From: Tulasnella sp. 424
Taxonomy: Eukaryota > Basidiomycota > Agaricomycetes > Cantharellales > Tulasnellaceae
DNA: 64,000 bases
Assembly (NCBI GenBank): GCA_019633425.1
Contig: WSUB01000157.1
Location: 1 to 64,000, forward strand
Direction of reading: 5' to 3'
Part shown: positions 24,398 to 36,698 of the stretch, in pieces
How the letters are laid out: each line of letters begins with the position of its first letter
Numbering within the stretch: position 1 is the stretch's first letter
Made by a program: the position numbers and the translations under genes
The notes under the pieces: generated by a model
Told to the model about the DNA's origin: nothing
The model's database searches: none
The model's input: the letters and a program-made list of their open reading frames with translations, nothing else

Positions 24398-26835
24398 TCC
24401 AGTAAATTGACTACTACTCAGGGCTTTGAAAGGGTGAAGTTTTGCTAGAGTGGTGGAGTATTCAATAAGTAGTAGAGGCCCTATACCGGAACCCCAGCTC
24501 GGCTGCTAATCTTATATATGGATTGCTCAAGAACCCTAGAGGTCAGACTTACATCCAAATAAGAGCAGTCTTAGCTTCTCCAAAGAACATCAGATGGGGC
24601 AATCTGGCGCCCCCGATTCTGGCCTGGACGACCATCCTTACAACTCAGCCATTGCTAAATGGAGCTTGCTGCAGCTCTAAACAGGAGAATTGGCGGCTAA
24701 GCTATTAATTCGGAATGTTAGAAGGGGCTTTTCGTGACACAATCCCACCTGGCATTCGGACTACTGGGACACTTCCAGTGGAACGCGCGGCAGTGATTTT
24801 CTAGAGGCTCAGTTTACTCCAGGAATAGATATATGTTGTGTCGCATGCATTAGTAGCGGAAGCGAGAAAGAATTGACATTTAACATGAGTAATTATAGTG
24901 ACTTTAGGGGTAGCAGATTATTGGACATGATCCTGTCGACAGAGGCGAAGTGCTCTCGACTAATGGCCCAATAAATGGTTCCAAAATGAACCTCTACAAA
25001 TTAAATGTATAATGGAATTGAAGATCAAATCTGCAAAGATCGAAAGCGCTTCTGGGGGTTGAAGTCGGAGCGCGACGGACCATCCGTCATTTCGTCGCAC
25101 GTGACATGCAGAGGACGGGGTCTTACCGCTCCGGGCGAGCACCTTCTGTTGGGCTATTCTACAAGGACACAGTCTCAGTCGGTGGATGAATGTGGCTGTG
25201 GGGGAGGTTTCATAAACTTCTTTCACTTTGCCTCGTGGATATTATACGCCGATACGATCTACCCCCATTCGGGCGAGTTTAGCGGAACATGAGGCTGTGC
25301 AACTTCTGCCGCGGCTTTCGATTTCGATGAAATGTTGTTCACCTTGAATCCGGACACTATTCCAGTTTAAATTTATCTCGACCGGCTCCGGCGCAATCGT
25401 GGTCCTTATTCGCGCGTTTCTCCAAAAAAGCTGTGGGGTACATGCGCTGTGGCCATGGTGTCGCCGCCGAGCCTTGTCATGATCCGGTATCGACCCATTA
25501 TACCAATCAGTCCGGTATTGGCTCAGAAAATATAGCTTATAGTACTCGGAGGGAAAGTACATGGGCGTGCGAGCTGTTGGGGCTGAATTCGCTTGGCTCG
25601 ACGTAAACCGACCAACGGAATCGAAGTAGCGATGCCTTTCCAAGGGTGGTGAATATTCGGACTCAAAAGCTTCAATGCGAGTCAATATAAGCCTAGATGA
25701 TCTTGTAATTAGATAGTCGATAGTTACTGTACACGACATACTAAATTACAGCCACCTAAATGCACGATGCGGAATAGTAGAAGCTCTGTAATACCGATGA
25801 AAAAGCTTGCAGCAGCTTGATTCCGCCTTCCGTGGAGTTTTGAAACTTCCGAGGAATTAGACGAGAGTCAGGTTATCGGCTTTAACGATATTGGCGGAAA
25901 GTACTTTGACGAGCCCAACCCTTCCTGTGGGAGAGGTTTGGACTAAATATAAACTTAGTGTTACATTTTAACTCGATGATGTCCTCAAGAGTAAGAGCGT
26001 GAAATGGGAGCGGCAGCTCTGGGTCTCGGCTCATCAAGAAAAGGACCTCCGCGTACATGGTGCCGGACCGTCCTGAGGCTGCTGAGCCGCCAAGAAAATC
26101 TCGGCATCCAGCCAAGAAGGAGAGGGCGTCTCCGCATGGAGTGCGCTGCCTCAATCCAGAGAGCGTTTGAAAGTCTTTGATCCGTCTAGGACCAGATTAA
26201 GAATGATGGGCCAGGAAGGGTCCGGAAGGATCGATATTTCGCTGGCAGCGTCTCAGGATGTCTCCGCCTGCCAGAGCTCGGCAACGGCGACCTCAAGCAT
26301 GGGACCATTTCTCCTTGCCGAGACCCTAAACTCCGGCAGATGTCACCCTTAGGACCCGTTTTCAGGCGTGAGGGCCGCCGAGACTGTGAGAAACTTGGCG
26401 CCGGCGCGAGAAATCACGTTTTCCTGATGCTGTGCCATCCGCCGCGGTGAGGCTGCCTAATGCAACCATCGAGGTTCTGAAGAGCGATATTTCTGGTTTC
26501 TTAAATCCACCAGTAAGATGTAAGAAGTTACCAATAGCAGTAGCGGGTTTGGGTTATTTAAGCTTTTTTGCACTCAAAATCTGACGCAATGGTTGGGCGA
26601 TCGAGAAACATTTATTGATGCCCAGCGATCTTCTACTTAATGCAATTAACGGCTTTGGGCAATATCAGAGATGAAATTGAGTCTTGCTCGCTCGAACTGT
26701 GATACTCAGGATATTAAAACAAAGCTCTGATTCCTTGAGGGAACCCGGCTATTGATAGACTATGTTCAACGTCTATCTGTAGACAGGGCCAAGCCATCAA
26801 AGGTACTTAAACAACTAAATTGGAGTAGGCTCTAT
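24398..26835. repeat. Degenerate accessory module upstream of copy D, no intact gene
   Basis: Contains three blocks that recur downstream of 27.3 and 30.9 kb: a block at 24590-24760 (gccattgctaaatggagct), a block at 25000-25250 and a block at 25790-26060. A 165-codon minus-strand frame from ATG at 25739 (MSCTVTIDYLITRSS) covers another block, but its relative at 31.8-32.15 kb is frameshifted. I treat it as decayed. Confidence 0.55.
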
Positions 26836-27258
26836 TTACTCTGCTGTAGTGAGCTCCCGAGCAGCGAGAGTGAGGACGTCGCCTTCGACGTTTTCATAGT
26901 ATCCGATGGTATGTAGTATATTCCTCGCGACCACTCGTCTCGCCTCTCTCTTGCTGCTAGCATAATGCCAAAATTCCTGTGGCTCTGTGAGTTCCAAGAA
27001 AAAAGGGGGAGAAGTCCCGTCGACTGCAAAATTGGAGAATGAAATTGGATGGAGCAGACGACCCCTGGGTTCATTATGATACTTACGCCGAATCCAACAA
27101 CGCCAGACACGGGCATCCGGAGGGCCTTCAGTTGTCACCTCCTCTGTAAATCGGACTTTTCTGCTCTGCCGGAGATTATGAAGGATGCTAACGTATTCTG
27201 CAAAATGCAATGTCATGGGAGGACGTATTGGAAGTGAAAGCCTCTCACCTGCAACCAT
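26836..27258 (-). CDS. dsRBM-like small protein, copy E
   Basis: Exons 27249-27258 (ATGGTTGCAG), 27087-27197 and 26836-27023; 102 aa, intact. Helix 1 EYVSILHNLRQ, strands KVRFTEEVTTEGPPDARVW ending RCWIR, helix 2 FWHYASSKREARRVVARNIL. This copy is the closest to a textbook dsRBM (SSKREARRVVA against SKKxAKxxAA). The tail continues GYYENVEGDVLTLAARE. Introns are 51 and 63 bp. Confidence 0.78.
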   Translation of the reverse strand: MVAGERLSLPIRPPMTLHFAEYVSILHNLRQSRKVRFTEEVTTEGPPDARVWRCWIRRKYHNEPRGRLLHPISFSNFAVDGTSPPFFLELTEPQEFWHYASSKREARRVVARNILHTIGYYENVEGDVLTLAARELTTAE

Positions 27259-30200
27259 CCCAGCCTTATAGTGTGATCACTAGTTCAAGAATGCTAAATA
27301 CCGAGGAGTAAGAGAGGCCTGATGTCAGGAGCTCATGTTTAACTGGGAGTCTTATACATGTATTGCCAGAGAGATAGACGCCATGGATGGTAATCCTAAA
27401 TCCAAATAAGAGCATTCATAGCACCTTCAAAGCACCGAAAGTCGGGCAGGCAGGCGTCCCCGATTTCGGCCTGAACGAACAACTGACATTATCAATCAGA
27501 AATTGCTCCGAAACGGAGCAGGATGCGGCTCTGGTGGGAAGTCGGCGGCTATAGTATGAGATCCAAATGTTAAGTGGAGTTTGTTGCAACGCAAGTCCAC
27601 CTGGTACTGAGACAATTCCAGCAGAACGGCTAGCAGTGATTTAATAAAGGCTCGATTTACTCCAAGAATGGTTCCATGCTGCGCTCTATGCGCCATGGAT
27701 AGAAACATGAGAGAACTGGCATTTATTGTGAGGTATCATAGCGACTTTCGGCGTGGCAGATTAACGGACGTAATCCTGCCGACAGAAGCTAAGTGCTCTC
27801 AATTAGATATTCGAGACACGGTAAACAGTTCTACAATACACCTCTACGGACAAAAAAAAGGGAATTAAGCTTGAACCTGAGAATATCTGGAATGCTTCCG
27901 GGGATTGAATTTGGAGCGCGATAGGTCATCTGTCCTTTCATCGAGCATCATACCGAGAACCTTAGGACGAGCACCTTCTCTTGGACTATTCTGCACGGGC
28001 ACAATCTCAGTCGTTGGAAGTGGGTGGTCGGGTGGAGGTTTCATAAATTTCCTTCGCTCTGCTTTGTGGATATTATCGGCCGGTCGCTTCGACTGAAACT
28101 GGGGAATAATCACTAGTATTAGTCTGAGCTGCGTATTGGTGTATCCAACGTAATGATGGCCTGCTGCCCTCGCAACGTTGAGCCCGATGATCTACATGCT
28201 GCCGGACCGGAGCCGGTCCAAATGTTTGTGATCATAATCGGGATCTAAGTATTCAGTTGGCTGAGGCATTGCTCGGTCACTGTGGAACGTTTAGGTATCA
28301 GCAAAAAGGGGACTAAACTGTCGAGAACGCTGGTGTATTATTCCTGGATCGCCGAAATAGCTCTCTAACCGAAAAAACGGAATTATTCGAATTCGGTTAT
28401 TGATATACATTCGTTTTACCCCAAGGTTCCTAGTAAACCCCGGTTGCGGGCGCTTTATGGGTATTACCCGCTGATACCATCGGTCTCCACGGCAGACGAC
28501 TGTTTGAGCGTCAAGTGGCTGTGCAGGTTCTGTAGAAGTTCTTTAATAGATATGAAAACCCACGCAGCGACTTGATTCCGCCTTCCACGGAGTTTTGAAA
28601 CTTCCGAGGATTAGACGAGAGGCAGACCATCGTATATGTCGTCTTAGGGATACGGGCGGAAAGTGCTTTGACGAGCCCAGCCCTTCTTGTGGGAGAGATT
28701 TGGATTGCATATATGCATAGTGCTGCATTTTATAAGATAAAAGCTGATGATATCCTAAAGAGTAAGCGCGTTAAACGGGTGGGGCAGACTCTCGGCCTAT
28801 GTCTCAATCGACGCGATGAGGCTTTCCGATCCGACCATTGAGTGTGACGAGAAAACACGACGAGGACGCTTCTCGAGTGAGAGATCGAAATTCGAAGAAG
28901 GAAGTTTCGCCGGTTGTACATGTGGTGTAGTGACGTCAGCCCCGACCTTCTCACGCCACGCTCGGCTGGGACACTTTGCTTCCATTCTCCAATGGATCCC
29001 GTTCGTTTTCAAGATATTCGTTGCTAGAAGGTGAGAAACCTGGATTATTACGATTAAGGGAGATAGAACTCTACGGGTACGAAATACGGTCGGTATCAAG
29101 TGCCAGGCGCTTTTTATCACGTGAGCATCGACGCGGAATCTTCCAATGACAGAGCTTGCTACACTATTACCAAGATACCCCTTATCTCAAGTATAAGCCA
29201 GCATTTGAGTTGATTATACAGGATATAGTTCCAAAAACAGCATAGGAATGGTGCAGGTCTCGGATCCGGAGAACGGGGTCGAGTAGCAATACTAAAGTGA
29301 GCGCGGACCTTCGTACTGGCGAAACACCCATAGCCTATATTCATGTATGTGTCGTACTCCAGATCTCTGTTTGATTACGTTTGCTCGTGGAATGGCCTGA
29401 GGCTCAGTGAGTCAGTTTGTGCATGCCATATAATACATTATAAATCGAATGTGTCAATAACTTACTGGTCATGGCTGGATTTGGCGGCGATTTTTGATTG
29501 CTGACTACACCCTCATCGGGCTCTCTCGAGACTGTGGTGTCGAAATGACCTTCACCTCCCATGCCGATGCCAGGAGCACTCATTCTGACTTCATAATCTT
29601 ATATTAAATTAAACGGTTGGGACTGGTTATGGGTGGTGGTGTCGAACCCCTCGTCGGGAAGCGGAGCGGAATTAGACTAAAATTGAAACCCTGTTGGCAG
29701 AGGTGTGACATGGCCCAGGTCCTCGGCGTTTTACTGATGAACATGTACAATGCGAGAAGGAGGGTTCCTGAGCCTAGGGGCGAATAGGCGGTTCATAAAC
29801 AGAACGGCAAGAAGGTGACATTTCTGGAGGCCTGTCACCAATTTCGATGCTTCAGCGATGCCGCCATCTTTGACGAAAGGCCGGAACCAAGACATCCAAA
29901 CTAAAGGGACTCCCAAATTCCAAATGTTTTCATTACATGGACTCTACTTTAAGGAGAACATCTCAGAGTCATGGCGTGAATGACTACCGGGAAAGGAGCT
30001 ATCTCAGCTCAAGCACAGGGCTAACGGCATTCTTTGCCACGGTTACCATAGCTCAAAACGAATAGGATACCTTCCACGAAACTATTAGCGCGTTTCCTGT
30101 GAAATGATACGCCATCCCCATTTACCAATTATTTCGAATCATTAATGGGGACTAATAATAAAGACGTTGGAAGTCCCGTCGAAAGAGTCTGCGCTCTCGG

Positions 30201-30460
30201 CCCCCGAAATATCAGCTGGGGAGAGCGAGAAAGATCTATCACTAGCCGTTGACTTACTCTTTCATTTAATCCCTGATATTGTCTAAAATCTCTTAGTTTA
30301 TTGGGTCCTGCTCGTTCACGTTGTTACACTCAGTGATGTTAACAATGCACTAATCGATCTTAGCTGATCCCGGCCGTTGATAGACTGCAACTACGTACTA
30401 TGCTAAGACAGGACTAAGCCCTAGAAGGAACCTCAACAAACTCAAAGAATTAATACCTAA
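27259..30460. repeat. Degenerate accessory modules between copies E and F, no intact gene
   Basis: Blocks at 27440-27570, 27865-28110, 28540-28800 and 28900-29110 recur at about 31070-31220, 31510-31760, 33680-33950 and 34090-34290. The frame at 27865-28113 begins with GTG and is shifted in the sister copies. 29155-29375 repeats 18760-18990. 30010-30460 is a strongly diverged relative of 19850-20270. Confidence 0.6.
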
Positions 30461-30868
30461 TTAAGCTCCCCCATTGGGCTGCACCGCTTCAACATCGTCT
30501 GAGCCGGGTTTAAAGTAACCAATGGTGTATAGGATATTCCTCGCCACCACTGCTCGAGCTCCCCCCCTGGTGGCTGCCTCTCCCCAAAAGGGCTGTGGAT
30601 CTAGCTCTCGGAGGGGTGGCGAAACAGACTTGACTACGAAGATTCAACAATTGAATCAGGTTAGGCACTCTGGTCCTGGGCTTATGATGCTGCTTACGCT
30701 GAATCCAACAATTCCAAACAAGCTGATGTGGGGGGCCTTCAGACGTGATATTTTCGTCGTAATCAAGACGGCGTTTCTGCTTGAGATTATGGAGGATGCT
30801 AACGTAATCTGCGCGGACAATGTTTGAAGGGGCGATCATGATCCTAGAGCGAAAGTCTCACCTGCCAT
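30461..30868 (-). CDS. dsRBM-like small protein, copy F
   Basis: Exons 30862-30868 (ATGGCAG), 30698-30808 and 30461-30633; 96 aa, intact. Starts MADYVSILHNLKQ, then YDENITSEGPPHQLVW and NCWIQ; helix 2 FWGEAATRGGARAVVARNIL, then YTIGYFKPGSDD. The ATG used lies before the first intron, as in copies A and E; a later ATG inside that intron is ignored. Confidence 0.72.
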
Positions 30869-32446
30869 CCCAATACAATGTTCAATAATCAGAGATTTGA
30901 AGTGCTGAAGATTATAGAGTGATGTAGTATTCAATTGGTGATAGAGGCCCTGTTCTTGGAGCCCCATTTCAACTGCCACTCTTATACATACATTGCACAG
31001 GCGCCAGGCGCCATAGAGGCAATTCCTACGTCCAAATAAGAGCATTCATGGTCTCAAAGGGCATAAAATTGGGCAATCAGGCGTGCCCGATTTCGGCCTG
31101 AACGAGTGGCCGTCATTACCAATCAGCCATTGCCAAACGGGGCTTGGTGCCTTTCTGAACAGGAAAAGCGGCGGCTAAGCTCTTAATTCAGAATTTTAAA
31201 AGAAGCTTGTTGCAGCACGATCCCACTTGGTAGAAGGACTTCCTTGACACTTCCGGCGGAACGCGCGGCAATGATTTTCTAAAGGCTCATACTCCCGGAA
31301 TGGGTCTATGTCGGGTTTTCTGCATTATCAAAAAGATGCGTCGGAGAATTAATATCTACTGTGAGTCACCATAGCGGCTTTGGGGTGGCAGATTACCAGA
31401 CATATCCTGTCGACATCAGCCAAAGTGCTGTCAATTAGTTCCAAAATACACTTCTACAAATAAAACATATAATGTATTTGAAGGTTAAATCTAAGAGTCT
31501 TTGGTGCGCTTTCAGGGACTGAATTTGGAGCACGACGCTATCAGTCCTTTCATCGAGCGTCTTGCACAAGACCGGCGGTAATTCCTCCGGATTAGCACCT
31601 TCCCTTGGGTTATTCTACAAGGGCACGATCTCAGTAGCTGGATGAGTGTGCTTGGAGGGAGGCTTATTAACTTCTTTCGCTCTGCTTCCTGGATATTACC
31701 CACCGATACGGTCCACGCCTGATCGGGCGAAGTCTGGGGGAGCATGAGGCTCTGCACCTTCTGCCGCGACTTTCGATTTCGATGGAAGGTTGTTTAATAC
31801 TTAATCTGGATACTATCCCAGTTTAAACCTCTCTGGACCGTCCCTTGGCGTAATTGGGGCCGTACGCGAGAGTCTCGCTCTGAGAAAGCCGGATGACTGC
31901 ACCGCAAAACCTTGCGGTGAAGTCCGGTATCGACTCATTACCAGCCATACCGGTATTGGCTCTGAATTTTTAGCTGAGAGTATTCGACTGGGAAAGTACA
32001 TGTGTGCGAGTAATTGCGACTACAGCTGAATCGGCTCGGCTCGACGTGAAATGACCAACGGAACCAAAGTAGCGATACCCTTCCCATGATTGGTGATTAT
32101 TCGAACTCGGAGGCCACAATACGAGATGATTCGAACCTGGATCTGTTGCTGTTTTCTAGGCAGCTGTGGGTGCTATTGAGACTCCTCTAAAACCTCGATC
32201 CTAACCAGCGGATGTGGTTGCAGTCCACCTAACACACGTTTTACCTAAATCAAGCCTCACTTACTGAGAATCAGGCTTTCCATGAGGGGGGAAAACAGTC
32301 TTTATAATATGGGTTATTATTTGTGATGAAGACTAGTATGTCATTTGACCTGGCTACTGTTATCTCATGTTTGCACAAAGACAGGTCTTTGAAAGAAGTC
32401 CGTATAAATGAAACGGCTTTATGTGGATTAGCCCTCTTTGACCCTC
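30869..32446. repeat. Degenerate accessory module upstream of copy F, no intact gene
   Basis: Carries diverged copies of the blocks seen at 24.6-25.7 kb and 27.4-28.1 kb, in the same order. All candidate frames are interrupted or lack an ATG. Confidence 0.55.
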
Positions 32447-32879
32447 CTAGCTAAATGCTGGGAGTCCTTCTTGGGGCTGATCGTTTGAACCCTTTTCGAA
32501 GTATCCCACATCGTACAAAAGGCGTTTCGCAGCACCGTTCCTCGCGGCCGTTCGAGTTCCGGCGCCGTACAAATACCATTCGCCAACGCTTTCCGTGTTC
32601 AAAATAGGGCTGTTGACTGTGTCGACTAGAATCATGAAAACAGAGTTATGGGCGAGCCTGAGTATCGGGATTAAATGATCACCAGGTCATTCAACGTACC
32701 ACGGAACCAGCTGTGCCAATTAGGGAATCCAACCGGACCTTCGAGAAACGCTGCGGGTTGTTCAGTGTAGGTGATAAACCCGGCCTGCTGCAGGTTATGG
32801 AGAATATTGACGTATTCTGATGGGAAACATTTAGCGGTCTCCCACCGTCGAGACATTCTAGATACTCGCCTGTGTTCAT
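32447..32879 (-). CDS. dsRBM-like small protein, copy G (GC donor in intron 1)
   Basis: Exons 32870-32879 (ATGAACACAG), 32700-32816 and 32447-32625; 101 aa, intact. Intron 1 has the donor CAG|GCGAGT, a normal GC-AG variant. Helix 1 EYVNILHNLQQ, strands GFITYTEQPAAFLEGP, then WHSWFRG; helix 2 WYLYGAGTRTAARNGAAKRL. The end, GLPAFS, resembles GFPAFG of copy A. By motif it is closer to copies A and B than to C-F. Confidence 0.72.
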
Positions 32880-34634
32880 TGCAAAGAAAGTCTTCGGGAG
32901 AGTTGAGACACTACTGAGGGACTAGAGATGCCGGATTTGTTCTTTACTCATCATGATTTATATCAACCCGGTATATAAAAGCGCTAGAGAGCGTCTTCAT
33001 TGGCCACCATTCACCAGCGCCCTCACGGCGCCAGGTGTGAATGGAGGGATGCTGCCGCCGACTTTGAATTTGATGTTCAGCATGAATTTAGCAAGCGCCG
33101 AGAGTAGTGGATTAGTTTCAAATTCATTCTAAGCTTAGGAGACTTGGCCAGTAATCTAGAATCGGCGGACGTCGGATTCCGAGAGAAGTCTTCGAGGATT
33201 GTGGACTCCCCAGAAGAGCGCTTCCCATTCAGCCGACTCGCACCGAGACTATAGAGTCCAATCCGGCGTTAATTTAATCCAAGTATTAAGCGTTGGTATT
33301 ATAAACGTATTCATTAATAGTGAGGGCTTGCTGCTCTGGCGACGTTGGACCCGGTGACCTAGTATACTGCCGTATCAGGGTAATCTAACTGTACACGGCG
33401 GTCATTTCATATATTATTGCGGCTGTTATCAATTGTTGTGGGATATTCGTGTCTCGGTAAGGGGGGCGAATAAACTGCGGAGAACGTTGCTTTATTCGTT
33501 AGTCGTTGATCTGTCTCCCTAACAGGAGAAATCATTAAAATTGCATTATTAGAATACATTCTTTTACTCCCAGGCTCACATTAAAGCCTCATGGTCTTGC
33601 GCTTTGTGGGCATTACCCGCTAATATCATCATCCCGCACGGGAGCCAGGGCGTTAAGTGGCTGTGCGTGCATGTTCCATAGAAGTTCTGTAAATACCCTT
33701 GCAAACCTCTGCATTGGTTTGATTCCGCATCCCAAGGGACTTAAGGAGAGGCATAAGCTCGCCCATATGTTGTTTCCGGACTCCCGGCGGGAGGTGCTTG
33801 ACGAACCCAGTTGCTCCAGGGCAACGGTTTAGATTAAATGATAGACTTACTGTTGCATTTTTGAAAGATGAAGTCTAACAGTGTCCTAAAGAGTAGGCGC
33901 GTGAAAAGGGAGCGGCAGACTCTAGGCCTCAGCTCTCCGCGTTCCATTTGCCGCCATGAGGCTCCGCAATGCGGTCATGGTGTGTAGCAGGAGATGAAAC
34001 GGGAATAAACACATAGTTTGCATAAGGAAGTAACTTCTAGAACAAGAAATCGAAACTCTAGTTGGGAAGTTTCGTCGGTCGTCACCTATGGTGTCGTGCC
34101 TGGTTTCTCCGAAGCAAACTCTACGTTTCTCGCGCCACGTGCATCTCTCGCATGCCGGGAGTGATCTGCCGAATAGTTCGGTTCCAAGCCGTTCGTGACT
34201 AGAAGATGGGCAGCTTGAATAATCATGATTAAGGTAGATAGAACGCTGCGGGAGCGAAAATGCGGTACCAAGCCACAGGCGCTTTTTATATCTCTAGGGC
34301 TTATATATGGTGTGGCGCGGCTGCGTCAGCAAGCTGTCTTCGAGTTCGTGGTCATCCCTGCTGTGTTATCTTTCAGCTTGCGGGGAAGGCGTGCTTGCTA
34401 CCTGGAAATATTTGAGTAGACGCTGCATGTATGGGGATATAGGGGGGCTTCGTGCGCGTTTTATCGCTTTCGCCTTGGCACATGAACTCGCGCTCTCACG
34501 TGCAGCGCCGAGCACGTGAACATCGGCGCAGAATATTCCAAAACACATACACCTTTCACTAAACCCGGACTCATAGCACATTAAACCCCACTCATAGTAC
34601 ACTAATTCCAAGGCAACCCAAACACACAGCTCTT
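32880..34634. repeat. Degenerate accessory module, no intact gene
   Basis: 33680-33950 matches 25790-26060 and 28540-28800; 34080-34290 matches 28900-29110. No open frame with support. The last 300 bp are the 3' flank of the PIH1 gene. Confidence 0.55.
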
Positions 34635-35988
34635 TCACTTATTCCACGGTACCTTGACGACAACAACCCCTTTATCGACCCTCCACTCCGCGACGGCTTT
34701 ATCGGGATCGAGACCTTTTCCACCCTCGACTCCCTTTCCGCTTGTCGTATCCTCGACAAGCTTCCCTTTAACGGCGCTTAGCTTTCCCGTCACCGAGTTC
34801 AGCCTGAGATCTAGTTCGTAAGCATGTGGAAGGGTGAAGATGAGTCGATGAGGTTCGACGTCAAGGGCAGGAGAAGATTGTGGAGAGGAAAAAGACGCCT
34901 TTTTCTACGGACCAGCAAGCGATAGGAGGTGTTTTAGTTAGTTGAATGGCGATAAAGTGAATAGGGCGTACAAGTTTCGGGGCGATTATGACGACAACGA
35001 TGCCGGTGTTATCCACCTCCGCTGACCATTTGGGTTGCTCGGGCGTAGCGGCAGCAGGAATAACCTCAGCCTGAGAAGAAGATTTAAGAATTCCTTTGGG
35101 AGTGGTCATCCGCGGAGTGGAAGGTGCATCGGGCGACGAAATTTCCTGAATGAGCGGTTTCGGAGCCGGCAGAGCAGTGGGGATTGAGACAGTTCTCGGC
35201 TCAAGAGCGCCTTTGGAAGCAATATTCGGTGTTGCGATTTCTACACGATTCGAAATAGGGGGACAAATTAGCGCCAATAGTAAGCGCTCGTTCACGAAGA
35301 AGTGATGTAATCGAGCCCTTTACCTCGACTGAGAGTGAGTCCAGACTTGTCTTCCACTCGCTCGAGAGCGATCTCTGAATGAACGCCACGAAATTAGTGA
35401 GCTAGCGAGAACAGAAAGAGGAGAAATAGTGCACCCGTAAGGAATGTACGGAACTCAAAGTCCTTCGTAGCTCGACTTTTTAACTTGCTGTTGAAGACGC
35501 AATCAAACACCAATGACGGCTTTCCAGCTGTGGGTTGCAAGGGTTAGGCCTCCTCGAGTCATTGAAAAACGCTAGAATACCAAATACCTTTATCTGTCGC
35601 AGTTCTTCCATCACTAACAACCACGGGAATAAAGTACATCCCTTCATCCAGATCAGCACCCGTCATTGCTTTCCGAATTTCGTCCTCGTTTCGCTCGGGT
35701 GGTGGGGGTACTTGGGGTTCCCAGCAGATATTCAGAAATACTTTGAATCCTTTCTGAACTGCAATTGTCTCAGGCACAGGTTGCGGGGTCGATGAGGAGG
35801 CCGAAGAGGATATTGATGGAGTCCCGAGTGGAGTCGTGTATGTCCCATTGAGCGTGCTGGTTGTCTTGATCACAAAACCAGGCTTCGGCGTGAGGGTGAC
35901 GCGTCGAGTCCTTGTTGACTTTTGGATGAGCTCCTTGCTGGGTTCATGAAACGAAGTAAAGCACGCACGAGTTGGATGTGGTTGCCAT
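34635..35988 (-). CDS. PIH1-domain protein (R2TP/Nop17-like HSP90 co-factor)
   Basis: PIH1 proteins link HSP90 and the AAA+ pair Rvb1/Rvb2 for assembly of snoRNPs, polymerases and PIKK kinases. Exons: 35969-35988, 35588-35937, 35435-35527, 35324-35374, 34972-35240, 34635-34904; 350 aa. Motifs of the PIH1 N-domain: LTPKPGFVIKT, KVFLNICWEPQVPPPP, VSDGRTATDKAGKPSLVFDC, then VFNSKLKSR, FEFRTFL and REIATPNIASKG. A CS-like C-terminal domain follows (WSAEVDNTGIVVVIIAP, LIFTLPHAYELDLRL, VVVVKVPWNK). The start exon (MATTSNS) depends on a 31-bp intron, unusually short; the rest is secure. Cytosolic or nuclear. Single copy between two dsRBM-like genes. Confidence 0.88.
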
Positions 35989-36698
35989 TTCACTCAAACG
36001 GTATTGGTTGTATCATGAACAGATCTAGAGTTGGAGCCAAGTTGACCGTAACAAGAAAATGACGAGCGCGGAGTAGACAAACTCGTGTTATGTTTGGTAC
36101 GCGCGACAACGAACGGGCCGGGTCCCCGGATCCGGAGACAAGAAGCGGAACTTCCGAATAGAAAGATAAAGCGGAATACAAATCCTCGCCTTTCGTATAA
36201 AGGGATTGAACAGAGTGGGCTTTTGATTATACTGTCACGTCTACGTTCGAAAGTTTGGAAGAAGGATGAACCCAACCGCGGCTTGGATCAAAGCAGGAAG
36301 GAAATATGACCCAGAGGCATACAAAGAATCAGACGCGGCTGAGCGGGACGAGTATGAATTATGAAGAGAAACTACGTACTTCACCGCATGCCGAGACTCG
36401 GAATACAGATCAACATCTATGAAACTTAGGTGGTAACACAAGGTGGATTATGTCACTTGAGATATACTAGTTAATGATCGGAGAACTGGACTATATACTA
36501 CTCGTCGAGCTGGACTAGAGCTATGTCGGCAAGAGGCGGACTTACCCGGTTCCGTGCACAAGAGGTGAGGAATTCGCGAGGAAGACCAACCCTATCTGAA
36601 CCACATCTGCAACGACCTCCAGCAGTCAGTAAATACCGCTCCACCGATGATAAACCTCCAGACCTCTACGATACTTTGATAGTCGTTACTTTATGCGG
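35989..36698. other. Intergenic between PIH1 gene and dsRBM copy H, no gene seen
   Basis: Divergent promoters are expected here. No supported reading frame or repeat. Confidence 0.5.

Noticed and set aside
25242..25739. 165-aa minus-strand protein
   Set aside because: It has an ATG, but the related block at 31.8-32.15 kb is frameshifted and no homology is recognised; kept only as part of a degenerate module.
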